64,000 nt of DNA from NCBI RefSeq assembly GCF_023509525.1, contig NZ_JAKNCJ010000010.1, forward strand, positions 1 to 64,000, given 5' to 3'. The position numbers were made by a program, and so were the translations under genes. The DNA is from Brachybacterium equifaecis. Lineage in GTDB: Bacteria > Actinomycetota > Actinomycetes > Actinomycetales > Dermabacteraceae. The stretch's first letter is position 1; each line of letters starts with the position of its first letter. The notes below the pieces were generated by a model. That model had not been told where the DNA came from. It ran no database searches and saw nothing but the letters and a program-made list of their open reading frames with translations. Positions 46,689-56,126 of the stretch are shown piece by piece.

Positions 46689-47804
46689 TCAGGACAGGTT
46701 ATGCGGGGAGGCAGCGGACTCGACGGTGATGGTGCCGTCGATGATGTCCTTCTGCAGCTGCTCGACCTCGGTCTGCAGCTCCGCGGGGACCTTGGACTCG
46801 AGGTCGTGGTACGGCGCGATGCCCACTCCGCCGTTCTCCAGCGTGCCGACGTACGGCTCGTTGCTGAACTTGTCGGAGGTGGCGTCGGTGGCGACGTCCT
46901 CGACCGCGGCGCCGATGCCCTTCATCACCGAGGTGAGGATCAGGGGCTTGGCGTCGGCGTCGCTCACGGACTCGTAGCCGTCGGAGTCGACCCAGATCAC
47001 GTAGCGGCCCTCGGCCTCCTTGGCGGAGGCGAGGGTGCCGGAGCCGACGGGGCCGGCGACGGGCATCACGATGTCCGCGCCCTGCGAGTAGAAGGTGTCC
47101 GAGAGGGCCTTGCCCTTCGCCTGGTCGGAGAAGTCGCCCGTGAAGGAGCCCTGCTGCGCGGCCTTGTCCCAGCCGAGGACCTCGACGGAGGTGCCGTGCA
47201 CCTCGTTGTACTTCGCGACGCCGTCGGCGAAGCCGTCCATGAAGATGGTGACCGTGGGGATCTGGATGCCGCCGTAGGTGGCGACCTTCCCGGTCGTCGT
47301 GGTGCCGGCGGCGACGTAGCCCGCGAGGAAGGCCGCCTGGGCGGTGTCGAAGGAGATGGGCTTGACGTTGTCGACCTCGATCGCGTTGCCATCGGCGTCC
47401 TGCGCGGTGGAGTCGACGATCGCGAACTCGACGTCGGGGTTCGCCTGCGCCTGCGAGCCGGTGGCGGGGGCCAGCATGAAGCCGACCGTGTAGATCAGGT
47501 TGCAGTCCTGGTCGACCAGGCGGTCGATGTTGGAGATGAACTGAGAGGGATCGGTCGACTCGGCGGTCTGCGTGGTGATGCCGAGGTTCTTCTCGGCAGC
47601 CTTCAGACCGGTGTAGCCGGACTCGTTGAAGGACTTGTCGTTGAAGCCGCCCTCGTCGGAGACCATGCAGGCCTTGAAGTCGGAGCCGGCGGCTGCGCCG
47701 CCGTCGCTGCCGCCGGAGCCGGCGGTCTCGGGAGCGGAGCCGCAGGCGGTGAGGGCAAGGGCGCTGACGCCCACGAAGGCGAGCGAGCGGGTCAGGGTCT
47801 TCAA
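46689..47804 (-). CDS. BMP-family nucleoside-binding lipoprotein
   Basis: A 371-residue exported lipoprotein. KTLTRSLAFVGVSALALTACG is a signal peptide with lipobox LTAC, giving a membrane-tethered binding protein. The mature part has the BMP pattern: KACMVSDEGGFNDKSFNES, QFISNIDRLVDQDCNLIYTV, AAFLAGYVAAGTTTTGKVAT, and GADIVMPVAGPVGSGTLASA. It delivers nucleosides to the permeases downstream. The start is TTG, with AGGAGG 5 nt upstream. A TAGGGT box at 47886-47891 gives a leader of about 75 nt; no riboswitch was recognised in it. Confidence 0.93.
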   Translation of the reverse strand: MKTLTRSLAFVGVSALALTACGSAPETAGSGGSDGGAAAGSDFKACMVSDEGGFNDKSFNESGYTGLKAAEKNLGITTQTAESTDPSQFISNIDRLVDQDCNLIYTVGFMLAPATGSQAQANPDVEFAIVDSTAQDADGNAIEVDNVKPISFDTAQAAFLAGYVAAGTTTTGKVATYGGIQIPTVTIFMDGFADGVAKYNEVHGTSVEVLGWDKAAQQGSFTGDFSDQAKGKALSDTFYSQGADIVMPVAGPVGSGTLASAKEAEGRYVIWVDSDGYESVSDADAKPLILTSVMKGIGAAVEDVATDATSDKFSNEPYVGTLENGGVGIAPYHDLESKVPAELQTEVEQLQKDIIDGTITVESAASPHNLS

Positions 47805-47885
47805 CGTGTCCTCCTGGACGGGTCGAGCGGGGCGGAGACGGGAGCGGCGGGATCTCTCAGGACTCCGCCAGGCTGCACTCAGATC

Positions 47886-47891
47886 ACCCTA
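47886..47891 (-). promoter_or_regulatory. putative -10 box, nucleoside importer operon
   Basis: TAGGGT on the minus strand, about 75 nt before the lipoprotein gene's ribosome site and TTG start. Confidence 0.35.
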
Positions 47892-47994
47892 GCCGCCGCG
47901 GACGCGGCGGGCGGTCCGTTCGGGCGGAGCGTTCCCGAACCGTTATCCGGCCCGCGCCCGCGAGCGCCCGTCGGCCCGCCCCCGGCGCCTCGGC

Positions 47995-49242
47995 TCAGAG
48001 AGCCTGGAGGGGGCTGTCGCGCAGGATGCAGGCGTGCGCGAGGACGTCGGCGCCGATCACGATCGCGCGCTCGTCCACGGTGAAGTCGCCCATGTGGAGG
48101 TCGTAAGCCCTGCCGCCGGGAGTGCGGGTGCCGAGCCGGGCGAGCGCGCCGGGCACCTGCTCGAGGTACCAGGCGAAATCCTCGCCGCCGAGGGACTGGC
48201 GCGCGGAGTCGACCCGGTCGCGGCCGTAGGCGATCGCGACCGCGTCCTCCAGGATCCGCACCATGGACGGATCGTTCGAGACCGGAGGCACGCCGCGGTC
48301 GTGCTGCACGTCGATCTGGACGCCCCACATGCGGCCGATCTCCGCGCACAGCTCCTCCAGGAGCTGCTCGGCGCGGTCCCACGCCTCGTGGTCGAGGCAC
48401 CGCAGGGTCCCCTCGAGCACCCCCGAGGAGGGGATCGCGTTGAACGCGCTGCCCGCGTGGATCTGGCCCCAGGTGAGGTTCACCCCGCTGCGCGGATCCA
48501 TGCGCCGCGTCAGCGCCGCAGGGAGCTGAGTGGTGAGGGTGCCGAGAGCGTAGATGAGGTCCTGGGTGAGATGCGGGCGGGAGGTGTGCCCGCCCGCCCC
48601 GCGCACCTCGATGCGCACGGGGTCCGTCGCGGACGTGATCGGGCCGGGCTTCAGGCCCACGTGCCCCACCTCGACGCTCGGGTCGCAGTGAAGGGCGAGG
48701 ATCGAATCGATCCCCTCGATGACCCCTTCCCCGATCAGCTCGAGGGCGCCGCAGGGATGGCGCTCCTCGGATGGCTGGAAGACCAGTCGCACGGTCCGGC
48801 GCAGGGCGCCCGCCTCGGCTGCCTTCATGAGCGCCATCGCGGCGCCGAGAACAGCGCTCATGTGGACGTCATGCCCGCAGGCGTGCGAGACGCCCTCCAC
48901 CTGGCTGCGGAAGCGGGAGTCCGTGAGCTCGGGGATGCCGAGCGCGTCCATATCGGCGCGCAGGGCGATCGGGGCGAGGGCCGGATCCGAGCCCGGGATG
49001 TCGCAGATCGCGCCCGTGCGCGGCATCCGCACCGGCTGCAGGCCGAGGCTCTCGAGCTGTGCGACGACGTAGTCCGTGGTCTCGAACTCGGCGTGGGAGA
49101 GCTCGGGGTGGCGGTGCAGATGGCGGCGCACGGCCGTCAGCTCCTCGCGGCGCTCCTCGAGAGTGCGGCGGATCAGACCGCCCTCGCCGAGGATCCCGTC
49201 CAGGTCGGAGGCGGGCAGGGTGCTGCGATCGAGCTGGGTCAC
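47995..49242 (-). CDS. M20 family amidohydrolase
   Basis: A 415-residue metal-dependent amidohydrolase of the M20D type (hippurate/indole-acetyl-amino-acid hydrolases and relatives). RRHLHRHPELSHAEFETTDY is the family opening; ALRADMDALGIPE and SHACGHDVHMSAVLGAAMAL hold the first metal ligands; VFQPSEERHPCGALELIGEG has the catalytic glutamate; GAGGHTSRPHLTQDLIYALG is the dimerisation domain; LGGEDFAWYLEQVPGAL holds the last histidine-region ligand. The natural acyl-amino acid is unknown. The GTG start follows GGAAGG by 7 nt. Confidence 0.9.
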   Translation of the reverse strand: MTQLDRSTLPASDLDGILGEGGLIRRTLEERREELTAVRRHLHRHPELSHAEFETTDYVVAQLESLGLQPVRMPRTGAICDIPGSDPALAPIALRADMDALGIPELTDSRFRSQVEGVSHACGHDVHMSAVLGAAMALMKAAEAGALRRTVRLVFQPSEERHPCGALELIGEGVIEGIDSILALHCDPSVEVGHVGLKPGPITSATDPVRIEVRGAGGHTSRPHLTQDLIYALGTLTTQLPAALTRRMDPRSGVNLTWGQIHAGSAFNAIPSSGVLEGTLRCLDHEAWDRAEQLLEELCAEIGRMWGVQIDVQHDRGVPPVSNDPSMVRILEDAVAIAYGRDRVDSARQSLGGEDFAWYLEQVPGALARLGTRTPGGRAYDLHMGDFTVDERAIVIGADVLAHACILRDSPLQAL

Positions 49243-49285
49243 CGGGGATCCTTCCGCTGCCGCCGCGGCACCGTGCCGCAGCGGG

Positions 49286-50473
49286 TCAGCGCAGGTCGCC
49301 GAGGCCCTCTCCCTCGAGCCGCTTGACGAGGGAGGACAGGGACTGGGCATGGTCGTCGGCGAGGATCAGCAGGACGTCGTCGGTCTCCACCACACTCAGC
49401 CGCTCCACTCCCACCAGGGCGATCAGGCGCTCCGAGGAACCGTACACGGTGGCCTGGGCGTCCAGAGCGAGCGTCCGTGCGGAGCCGAGCACGCGGATCC
49501 CCTCGGCCGAGGGGACGGGACCGGCCCCGTCGGCCCCGTCGCCTCCATCGGTCCCGTCGGCGCTCCCCCGCTCGCGCAGCTGCCGGGCGAGGGCTGCGAG
49601 GTCGCCGACGTCGTCCCAGTCGAACGGAGCGGGGACCACGGCGACGCGGCCCTGCGCGGCGAGGGGCTCGGCGAGGGCGTGATCGATCGCGATCGAGGTG
49701 AGGGTGGGCCAGAGCTCGGCGAGCACCTGCTGCTCCGCGTCGGTGCCGATGGCCGCGGCGATCCGCCTGGCCCCGTCGGCAAGCGCCGGGATCTGCTCGG
49801 CGAGCGCGTCGAGGAGCACGTTCGCGCGGACCACGAACATCCCGGCGTTCCAGGAGTGGCGGCCGCTCGCGAGGAACTCCTCGGCGCGGGCGAGGTCCGG
49901 CTTCTCGACGAAGGCGGCGACGGGCCGCGCGCCCGTGCCCGCGAGGTCGGGCAGGGGGCCGACGAGGGCGGAGCCCTCCGCGGCCTGCTCGATGTAGCCG
50001 AAGCCGGTGGCGGCATGGGTGGGCTGCACGCCGAGGGTCACGAGATAGCCGAGCTCCGCCGCGCGGTGCGCGCTCCGGACCGCCTGCTCGAAGGCGGAGG
50101 TGTCGCGGATCAGGTGGTCGGCCGCGAAGGAGCCGATCACCGCGTCCTCGTCCTCGCGCGCGGCCAGCGCCGCTGCGAGCGCGATGGCGGGCATGGAGTT
50201 CCGGGCCGACGGCTCCGCGAGCACGCGCACGCCCTCCCCTGACTGCTCCCGCACAGCCGCCTCGTGCGCGGCGCCGGTGACCACGATCGGGGATCGGTCG
50301 GCGAGCGGTGCGAGGCGCCGCAGGGTCTGCTGCAGGAGGGACTCGCCGGCACCGGTGAGGTCCAGCAGGAACTTCGGCCGGGCGGCCCGCGAGAGCGGCC
50401 ACAGGCGCGTCCCTGCACCTCCCGCCGGGACCACGGGGACGAACGGCGAGGCGGGGGCAGGCGAATCGGACAT
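49286..50473 (-). CDS. manC: Mannose-1-phosphate guanylyltransferase
   Basis: A 395-residue GDP-mannose pyrophosphorylase without an isomerase domain. VVPAGGAGTRLWPLSRAARP and KFLLDLTGAGESLLQQTLRR form the nucleotide loop; PSARNSMPAIALAAALAAR, FAADHLIRD, AFVEKPDLARAEEFLASG and WNAGMFVVRANVLL are standard. A Gly/Asp/Ala-rich insert (SADGTDGGDGADGAG, about residues 304-318) interrupts the normal loop after FDWDDVGDL. It supplies GDP-mannose, which the glycosyltransferases in the window could use. ATG at 50473 has TACCCT 6 nt upstream. Confidence 0.92.
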   Translation of the reverse strand: MSDSPAPASPFVPVVPAGGAGTRLWPLSRAARPKFLLDLTGAGESLLQQTLRRLAPLADRSPIVVTGAAHEAAVREQSGEGVRVLAEPSARNSMPAIALAAALAAREDEDAVIGSFAADHLIRDTSAFEQAVRSAHRAAELGYLVTLGVQPTHAATGFGYIEQAAEGSALVGPLPDLAGTGARPVAAFVEKPDLARAEEFLASGRHSWNAGMFVVRANVLLDALAEQIPALADGARRIAAAIGTDAEQQVLAELWPTLTSIAIDHALAEPLAAQGRVAVVPAPFDWDDVGDLAALARQLRERGSADGTDGGDGADGAGPVPSAEGIRVLGSARTLALDAQATVYGSSERLIALVGVERLSVVETDDVLLILADDHAQSLSSLVKRLEGEGLGDLR

Positions 50474-50479
50474 GCACCC

Positions 50480-50485
50480 AGGGTA
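50480..50485 (-). promoter_or_regulatory. putative -10 box, leaderless manC transcript
   Basis: TACCCT, 6 nt before the ATG at 50473. Confidence 0.4.
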
Positions 50486-50556
50486 GTGGCGAGAGGCACC
50501 CTCGCGCCCCTCGGACAGGCCGCCCGCGGCGTCCCGGCCCGGCCCCGGCGCGATGC

Positions 50557-50562
50557 TAGGGT
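50557..50562 (+). promoter_or_regulatory. putative -10 box, sdh operon
   Basis: TAGGGT, about 115 nt before the sdhC GTG, in the 204-bp gap that separates manC from sdhC. Called on the hexamer only. Confidence 0.3.
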
Positions 50563-50677
50563 GGCAAGGCCCCACGCCGAGCGCGATGATGATGTCGCCG
50601 CGTCACCTCGCGGGTGCTCCCCTGGACTGCGCCAGGACCCGAGCCGCTCGGCACTCATATCTCTATCGGAGGACTCC

Positions 50678-51058
50678 GTGGCATCAGCCGAGGCCGGGAC
50701 GCTCTATCGCGGACGCGAGGGCATGTGGTCCTGGGTCGCCCACCGCATCTCAGGAATGCTCATCTTCCTGTACCTCATCGTGCACGTCCTGGACACCGCG
50801 CTCGTGCGCGTGTCCCCGGAGGCGTACAACGAGGTCATCGGGCACTACAAGACGATCGTGTTCGGACTGGGCGAGATGGGGCTCGTGGGAGCGATCCTCT
50901 TCCACGCCCTCAACGGCGTCCGCGTGCTCCTGGTCGACTTCTGGTCCCAGGGCACCAAGCACCAGCGCGCACTGTTCTACGGCGTGGTCGCCGCGTGGGT
51001 GCTGCTCATGATCGGTTTCGTGCCCCGCCAGCTGGGCCACATGTTCGGATGGTGGTGA
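50678..51058 (+). CDS. sdhC: Succinate dehydrogenase cytochrome b556 subunit
   Basis: A 126-residue membrane subunit of complex II with three helices: ISGMLIFLYLIVHVLDTALV (including a heme-ligand His candidate), LGEMGLVGAILFHALNGVR and ALFYGVVAAWVLLMIGFV. MWSWVAHRISGM is the family start. It anchors SdhAB and passes electrons to quinone. The GTG start follows GGAGG by 5 nt. sdhD starts 4 bp later. Confidence 0.9.
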   Translation: MASAEAGTLYRGREGMWSWVAHRISGMLIFLYLIVHVLDTALVRVSPEAYNEVIGHYKTIVFGLGEMGLVGAILFHALNGVRVLLVDFWSQGTKHQRALFYGVVAAWVLLMIGFVPRQLGHMFGWW

Positions 51059-51062
51059 TCGC

Positions 51063-51512
51063 ATGACTGCGACCAAGATCCCTGACCCGACCACGCGCTA
51101 CCAGCGCACGGACCGGCGCGGCGTGAACAGCGAGATGCTCTCGTGGCTGTTCATGCGCTTCTCCGGAGTGGTCCTCCTGGTGCTCGTCTTCGGGCACCTG
51201 TTCGTGAACCTCTGGCTCGGCGAGGGCGTGCAGCGCATCGACTTCGCGTTCGTGGCCGGCAAGTGGGCAGGCCCGTTCTGGCAGATCTGGGACCTCACCA
51301 TGCTGTGGCTCGCGATGCTCCACGGCGGCAACGGCGTGCGCACGATCATCAACGACTACGCGCGCAATTCGACGCTGCGCCTGGTCCTCAAGGGCGCGCT
51401 GTACCTCGCGGTGGTCACCACCATCGTGCTCGGCACCCTGGTGATCCTCACCTTCGATCCGTGCCCCGCGGGAGCGAACCTCGACCTGCTCCCGTCCATC
51501 TGCTCCGAGTGA
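51063..51512 (+). CDS. sdhD: Succinate dehydrogenase hydrophobic anchor subunit
   Basis: A 149-residue three-helix membrane subunit: MRFSGVVLLVLVFGHLFVNL with a heme-ligand His candidate, IWDLTMLWLAMLHGGNGVRT with another, and GALYLAVVTTIVLGTLVILT. LHGGNGVRTIINDY is typical of actinobacterial SdhD. The C-terminus FDPCPAGANLDLLPSICSE is soluble. It lies between sdhC and sdhA in the usual order. Confidence 0.9.
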   Translation: MTATKIPDPTTRYQRTDRRGVNSEMLSWLFMRFSGVVLLVLVFGHLFVNLWLGEGVQRIDFAFVAGKWAGPFWQIWDLTMLWLAMLHGGNGVRTIINDYARNSTLRLVLKGALYLAVVTTIVLGTLVILTFDPCPAGANLDLLPSICSE

Positions 51513-51530
51513 TCCTGGAGACCTCCTGAC

Positions 51531-53303
51531 ATGCAGACCCATTCGTACGACGTGGTGATCGTCGGCGCCGGCGGCGCCGGCATGCGCGCCGCCCTCGAGG
51601 CCGGCCCCCGCGCCCGCACCGCTGTCATCACCAAGCTCTACCCCACCCGCTCCCACACCGGCGCGGCGCAGGGCGGCATGTGCGCCGCCCTCGCCAACGT
51701 CGAGGAGGACAATTGGGAGTGGCACACCTACGACACCGTCAAGGGCGGCGACTACCTGGTCGACCAGGACGCCGCCGAGGTCATGGCCAAGGAGGCCATC
51801 GACGCGGTGCTCGACCTCGAGAAGATGGGCCTGCCGTTCAACCGCACGCCCGAGGGCCGCATCGACCAGCGCCGCTTCGGCGGGCATACCCGCGAGCACG
51901 GAGAGGCGCCCGTGCGCCGCTCCTGCTACGCGGCCGACCGCACCGGCCACATGATCCTGCAGACGCTCTACCAGAACTGCGTCAAGCAGAACGTGGAGTT
52001 CTTCAACGAGTACTACGCGCTCGACGTGCTGATGACGGGCGACCCCCGCTCTGACGAGGGCGTGCGCGCCGCCGGCATCGTCGCCTACGAGCTCGCCACC
52101 GGCGAGATCCACGTGTTCCGCGCGAAGTCCGTCGTGTTCGCCACCGGCGGCTTCGGCAAGATGTACAAGACCACCTCCAACGCCCACACCCTCACCGGTG
52201 ACGGCCCGGCGATGGCCTTCAACCGCGGCATCCCGCTCGAGGACATGGAGTTCTTCCAGTTCCATCCGACGGGCCTCGCGGGGCTCGGCATCCTCCTGTC
52301 CGAGGCGGCCCGCGGCGAGGGCGGCATCCTGCGCAACGCCAACATGGAGCGCTTCATGGAGACCTACGCGCCGACGCTGAAGGACCTCGCCCCGCGCGAC
52401 GTCGTGGCGCGCGCGATGGCCAACGAGGTGCGCGAGGGCCGCGGCTGCGGTCCGAACAAGGACTACGTGCTCCTGGACCTCACGCACCTGGAGCCCGCGC
52501 ACATCGACGCGAAGCTCCCGGACATCACCGAGTTCGCCCGCACCTACCTGGGCGTGGAGCCGTACACGGAGCCGGTGCCGGTGTTCCCCACCGCGCACTA
52601 CGGCATGGGCGGCATCCCCACGAACATCAAGGGCGAGGTGCTGCGCAACGCCGAGGACACCATCCCCGGCCTCTACGCCGCGGGCGAGGTGGCCTGCGTG
52701 TCCGTGCACGGCGGCAACCGCCTGGGCACGAACTCGCTGCTGGACATCAACGTGTTCGGCAAGCGCGCCGGCATCGCCGCCGCGGAGCATGCACACACTG
52801 TGGAGTACGCAGAGCTGCCGGAGGGTGTCGAGCTGCCCGTGGTGGAGCTGCTGCAGCGCCTGCGCGACCGCCCCGCTACCGAGGACCGCGTCGCGGACAT
52901 CCGCCGCGCTCTGCAGGAGACGATGGACGCGAACGTCCAGGTGTTCCGCACTGAGGAGACCTGCCGCCAGGCCCTCGCGGACATCAAGGACCTCAAGCGC
53001 CGCTACGAGACCGTGGCCGTGCAGGACAAGGGCCGCCGCTACAACCTCGACCTGCTCGAGGCCGTGGAGCTCGGCTTCCTGCTCGACCTCGCCGAGGTCG
53101 TCACCCTCGGCTCGCTCGAGCGCAAGGAGTCGCGCGGCGGCCACTTCCGCGAGGACTTCCCCACGCGCGACGACGTGAACTTCCTGGCGCACACGATGGC
53201 CTACAAGACGCTCGACGGCTCCGGCCTCGAGGGCACGGACATCACGCTGGGCACCAAGCCCGTCATCATCACCCGCTACGAGCCCAAGGAGCGCACCTTC
53301 TGA
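51531..53303 (+). CDS. sdhA: Succinate dehydrogenase flavoprotein subunit
   Basis: A 590-residue flavoprotein oxidising succinate to fumarate. [19 protein letters not shown] binds [19 protein letters not shown] has the FAD-linking His; [19 protein letters not shown] and [21 protein letters not shown] are substrate contacts; [18 protein letters not shown] and [20 protein letters not shown] close the FAD site. The full standard length is present. The stop shares one base with the sdhB start (TGATG). Confidence 0.97.
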   Translation: MQTHSYDVVIVGAGGAGMRAALEAGPRARTAVITKLYPTRSHTGAAQGGMCAALANVEEDNWEWHTYDTVKGGDYLVDQDAAEVMAKEAIDAVLDLEKMGLPFNRTPEGRIDQRRFGGHTREHGEAPVRRSCYAADRTGHMILQTLYQNCVKQNVEFFNEYYALDVLMTGDPRSDEGVRAAGIVAYELATGEIHVFRAKSVVFATGGFGKMYKTTSNAHTLTGDGPAMAFNRGIPLEDMEFFQFHPTGLAGLGILLSEAARGEGGILRNANMERFMETYAPTLKDLAPRDVVARAMANEVREGRGCGPNKDYVLLDLTHLEPAHIDAKLPDITEFARTYLGVEPYTEPVPVFPTAHYGMGGIPTNIKGEVLRNAEDTIPGLYAAGEVACVSVHGGNRLGTNSLLDINVFGKRAGIAAAEHAHTVEYAELPEGVELPVVELLQRLRDRPATEDRVADIRRALQETMDANVQVFRTEETCRQALADIKDLKRRYETVAVQDKGRRYNLDLLEAVELGFLLDLAEVVTLGSLERKESRGGHFREDFPTRDDVNFLAHTMAYKTLDGSGLEGTDITLGTKPVIITRYEPKERTF

Positions 53304-54112
53304 TGAGCACTGCGATCACCGACGCTCCCAGCAGCGCACCGGCCCCCGGCACCGAGGGAGGTGCGGCCCAGGCCGCCGAGATCCCCTCGTTCGAGGTCAC
53401 CCTGCGCATCGCCCGCTACAACCCCGACTCCGCGGAGGAGGGCAGCGGCGAGCCGAAGACCTACTGGCAGGACTTCACCGTCACGATGCACGGCACCGAC
53501 CGCGTGCTGGACGCCCTGCACGAGATCAAGTGGCACCTGGACGGCTCGCTGAGCTTCCGCCGCTCGTGCGCGCACGGCGTGTGCGGCTCCGATGCGATGC
53601 GCATCAACGGCCGCAACCGCCTGGCCTGCAAGACCCTCCTGAAGGACCTGAACCTCTCGAAGCCGATCACGGTCGAGCCCATCAAGGGCCTCCCGGTGGA
53701 GAAGGACCTGATCGTGGACATGGAGCCGTTCTTCGAGTCCTACAAGGAGGTCATGCCCTTCCTCGTGGCGAAGGGCCAGGAGCCTTCGAAGGAGCGCCTG
53801 CAGTCCGCCGAGCAGCGCGAGGTCTTCGACGACACCACGAAGTGCATCCTGTGCGCCGCGTGCACCTCGTCCTGCCCGATCTTCTGGACCGACGGCCAGT
53901 ACTTCGGCCCGGCCGCGATCGTGAACGCGCACCGCTTCATCTTCGACTCGCGCGACGATGCCGGCGAGCAGCGCCTGGAGATCCTCAACTCCAAGGAGGG
54001 CGTGTGGCGCTGCCGCACCACCTTCAACTGCACCGAGGCCTGCCCCCGCGGCATCCAGATCACCAAGGCGATCGCCGAGGTCAAGCAGGCGGTCATCCGC
54101 GGGCGGGTCTGA
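53303..54112 (+). CDS. sdhB: Succinate dehydrogenase iron-sulfur subunit
   Basis: A 269-residue electron carrier between SdhA and quinone. The [2Fe-2S] domain has RRSCAHGVCGSDAMRINGRN; the C-terminal domain has CILCAACTSSCPIF for [4Fe-4S], and CRTTFNCTEACPRGI for the [3Fe-4S] and remaining ligands. About 35 extra residues precede the domain, which begins at about FEVTLRIARYNPDS. It is the last gene of the operon, with a strong hairpin 25 bp downstream. Confidence 0.97.
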   Translation: MSTAITDAPSSAPAPGTEGGAAQAAEIPSFEVTLRIARYNPDSAEEGSGEPKTYWQDFTVTMHGTDRVLDALHEIKWHLDGSLSFRRSCAHGVCGSDAMRINGRNRLACKTLLKDLNLSKPITVEPIKGLPVEKDLIVDMEPFFESYKEVMPFLVAKGQEPSKERLQSAEQREVFDDTTKCILCAACTSSCPIFWTDGQYFGPAAIVNAHRFIFDSRDDAGEQRLEILNSKEGVWRCRTTFNCTEACPRGIQITKAIAEVKQAVIRGRV

Positions 54113-54136
54113 CCCCTCCCCCGGTACCGCATCGGA

Positions 54137-54177
54137 GCGCCCCGGTCCCCCGCGATTGCGGCGGGAGGCCGGGGCGC
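54137..54177. terminator. bidirectional hairpin terminator after sdhB
   Basis: A 9-bp outer stem (GCGCCCCGG with its complement) and an inner CCCGC/GCGGG stem around a 7-nt loop. It sits between convergent sdhB and the exonuclease gene. Confidence 0.7.
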
Positions 54178-54195
54178 TTCGCTGCCTGCAGCGCC

Positions 54196-55020
54196 TCAGG
54201 AGTAGGAGACCACCAGGGGCGCGTGGTCGGACCAGCGGGTGTCGTGGCTGGGCGCGCGATCGACCTGCGCGGAGGTCGCCCGCGCCGCGAGCTCGGGGGT
54301 CACCATCTGGTAGTCGATGCGCCAGCCGGAGTCGTTGTCGAATGCCTTCCCGCGCTGGGACCACCAGGTGTACGGGCCGGGGCCCTCGCCGTGGAGGGCG
54401 CGGTGCACATCAACCCAGCCGAGCTCGGAGATCAGGCGGTCGAAGTAGGCGCGCTCCTCGGGCAGGAAGCCCGCGGACTTCAGGTTGCCCTTCCAGTTCC
54501 TGATGTCCCACTCGGTGTGCGCGATGTTGAGATCACCGGTCCAGGCGACGTGCCGGCCGTCGGCCCGCAGCGCCTCCAGGCGCTCCATGGACGCGTCGAG
54601 GAACGCGTACTTGTCGGTCATCGTCTGCGGCTTCTCGACCGTGCCCGAGTGCATGTAGCACGAGACGACGGTGAGGGTCTTCCCGTCCCCGAGCGGATCC
54701 TCGAGATCCGCCTCGAGCCAGCGGCCGCTGTGCGAGTCCGGGCCGTCCAGGCCCGGCAGGCCGCGGCGCACGCCCTCGAGGTCGATGCGCTCGAGCTCGG
54801 TGCGGGCCGCGATGGCCACGCCCGCGCGGCCCTTGATGCGGCTCGCCTCGCCGACCACGGACCAGCCCTCTCCGAGCAGACCCGCGATCAGCTCATCGGG
54901 AGCGCGGACCTCCTGCAGCGTGATGACCTGAGCGCTGGTCTGCTCCAGCCACTCGGGCATGCCCTTGCGCGCGGCGGCGCGCAGTCCGTTGACGTTGACG
55001 GTCGCGATGGTGAGGCTCAT
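54196..55020 (-). CDS. xth: Exodeoxyribonuclease III (AP endonuclease)
   Basis: A 274-residue EEP-fold nuclease of base-excision repair. LTIATVNVNGLRAAARKGM, VITLQEVRAPDELIAGL with the Mg-binding Glu, TWSGDLN-type block read as AWTGDLNIAHTEWDI, GWVDVHRALHGEGPGPYTWW, WRIDYQMVTPELAAR and WSDHAPLVVSYS with the catalytic Asp-His pair are all there. GATACT lies 6 nt before the ATG, implying a leaderless message. Confidence 0.94.
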   Translation of the reverse strand: MSLTIATVNVNGLRAAARKGMPEWLEQTSAQVITLQEVRAPDELIAGLLGEGWSVVGEASRIKGRAGVAIAARTELERIDLEGVRRGLPGLDGPDSHSGRWLEADLEDPLGDGKTLTVVSCYMHSGTVEKPQTMTDKYAFLDASMERLEALRADGRHVAWTGDLNIAHTEWDIRNWKGNLKSAGFLPEERAYFDRLISELGWVDVHRALHGEGPGPYTWWSQRGKAFDNDSGWRIDYQMVTPELAARATSAQVDRAPSHDTRWSDHAPLVVSYS

Positions 55021-55026
55021 GGACCC

Positions 55027-55032
55027 AGTATC
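55027..55032 (-). promoter_or_regulatory. putative -10 box, leaderless exonuclease III transcript
   Basis: GATACT, 6 nt before the ATG at 55020. Confidence 0.35.
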
Positions 55033-55054
55033 CCAGCGCCCGCTGGAGACCGGC

Positions 55055-55978
55055 TCAGGCCTCGGAGGCGATGACCAGCTCGTCGTGCCGGATGCCCGCG
55101 GCGTGCTCGGCCATCTCCACGACGTTCTGCACGAGCAGCGCGCGGGTCATCGGGCCGACGCCTCCGGGGTTCGGGGAGAGCCAGCCCGCGACCTCCGCGA
55201 CGTCGGGGTCGACGTCGCCGCTGAGGGTCGCCCGCTCCCCCTCCACGATGCTCTCCACGCGCGTCACGCCGACGTCCAGCACGATCGCGCCGGGCTTCAC
55301 ATCGCGCACCTGCACGAGGTGCGGTGACCCGGCCGCAGCGACGATGACGTCGGCGCGCCGCAGATGCTCGGCGAGGTCGACGGTCCCGGTGTGCGTGAGG
55401 GTGACGGTCGCGTTGATGCTGCGCCGCGTCAGGAGCGGCCCGATGGAGCGGCCGACGGTGACCCCGCGGCCGACGACCACCACATCCTTGCCGTTCAGGT
55501 CGATGTCGTGGCGCAGCAGCAGCTCGACCACCGCGCGCGGCGTGCAGGGCAGCGGCGTGTGGATGGGGCTGTTGGCGTTCAGCACGAGGCGACCGAGGTT
55601 CGTGGGGTGCAGCCCGTCGGCGTCCTTCGCCGGGTCGATGCGCTCGAGGATGGCGTCCTGGTCGATGTGGCGTGGCAGGGGCAGCTGCACGATGTAGCCG
55701 GTGCAGGCCGGATCCGCGTTCAGCTCGTCGACCGCCGCTTCGACGTCGGCCTGGGTGGCGTCGGCCGGAAGGCGCTTCTGGATGGAGTTCAGCCCGATCT
55801 GCTCGCTGTCGCGGTGCTTGCCGCGCACGTACGCGGCGCTCGCAGGATCGTCCCCCACCAGCAGGGTCGCCAGTCCCGGCTGCGGATGACCTGCGGCGAC
55901 GAGGGCGGCGACGCGCTCGGCGAGCTCTGCCTTGATGGCCTTGGCTGTGGCGGTTCCGTCGAGAGTCTTCGCGGTCAT
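55055..55978 (-). CDS. folD: Methylene-tetrahydrofolate dehydrogenase / cyclohydrolase
   Basis: A 307-residue bifunctional one-carbon enzyme. [20 protein letters not shown] holds the substrate Tyr; catalytic Lys is in the KHRDSEQIG stretch; [53 protein letters not shown] (NADP loop) and [16 protein letters not shown] complete it. ATG at 55978 has AAGGA 3 nt upstream; an earlier reading adds no conserved residues. It works in the same folate cycle as GlyA, encoded next door. Confidence 0.96.
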   Translation of the reverse strand: MTAKTLDGTATAKAIKAELAERVAALVAAGHPQPGLATLLVGDDPASAAYVRGKHRDSEQIGLNSIQKRLPADATQADVEAAVDELNADPACTGYIVQLPLPRHIDQDAILERIDPAKDADGLHPTNLGRLVLNANSPIHTPLPCTPRAVVELLLRHDIDLNGKDVVVVGRGVTVGRSIGPLLTRRSINATVTLTHTGTVDLAEHLRRADVIVAAAGSPHLVQVRDVKPGAIVLDVGVTRVESIVEGERATLSGDVDPDVAEVAGWLSPNPGGVGPMTRALLVQNVVEMAEHAAGIRHDELVIASEA

Positions 55979-56126
55979 GGGTCCTTCTTCCGGTGAGGGC
56001 GATCGGGCGGGCCCGGGAGCGGGCGCCCGCGGGCGGATGGGACCGGCGCTCCCCCGTCGTCGCTGCGGGGACGCGCCGGTCATGACGGCGCCCGCCCGCA
56101 CGGAGAGTGCGGGCGGGCGCGGCGGA

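Noticed and set aside
44835-48083. 1082-codon open frame opposite the nucleoside importer genes
   Set aside because: It covers several well-supported genes on the other strand and has shadow composition.
51006-53192. 728-codon open frame opposite sdhA and sdhD
   Set aside because: His/Val/Ala-rich antisense translation of conserved sdh genes; no family features.
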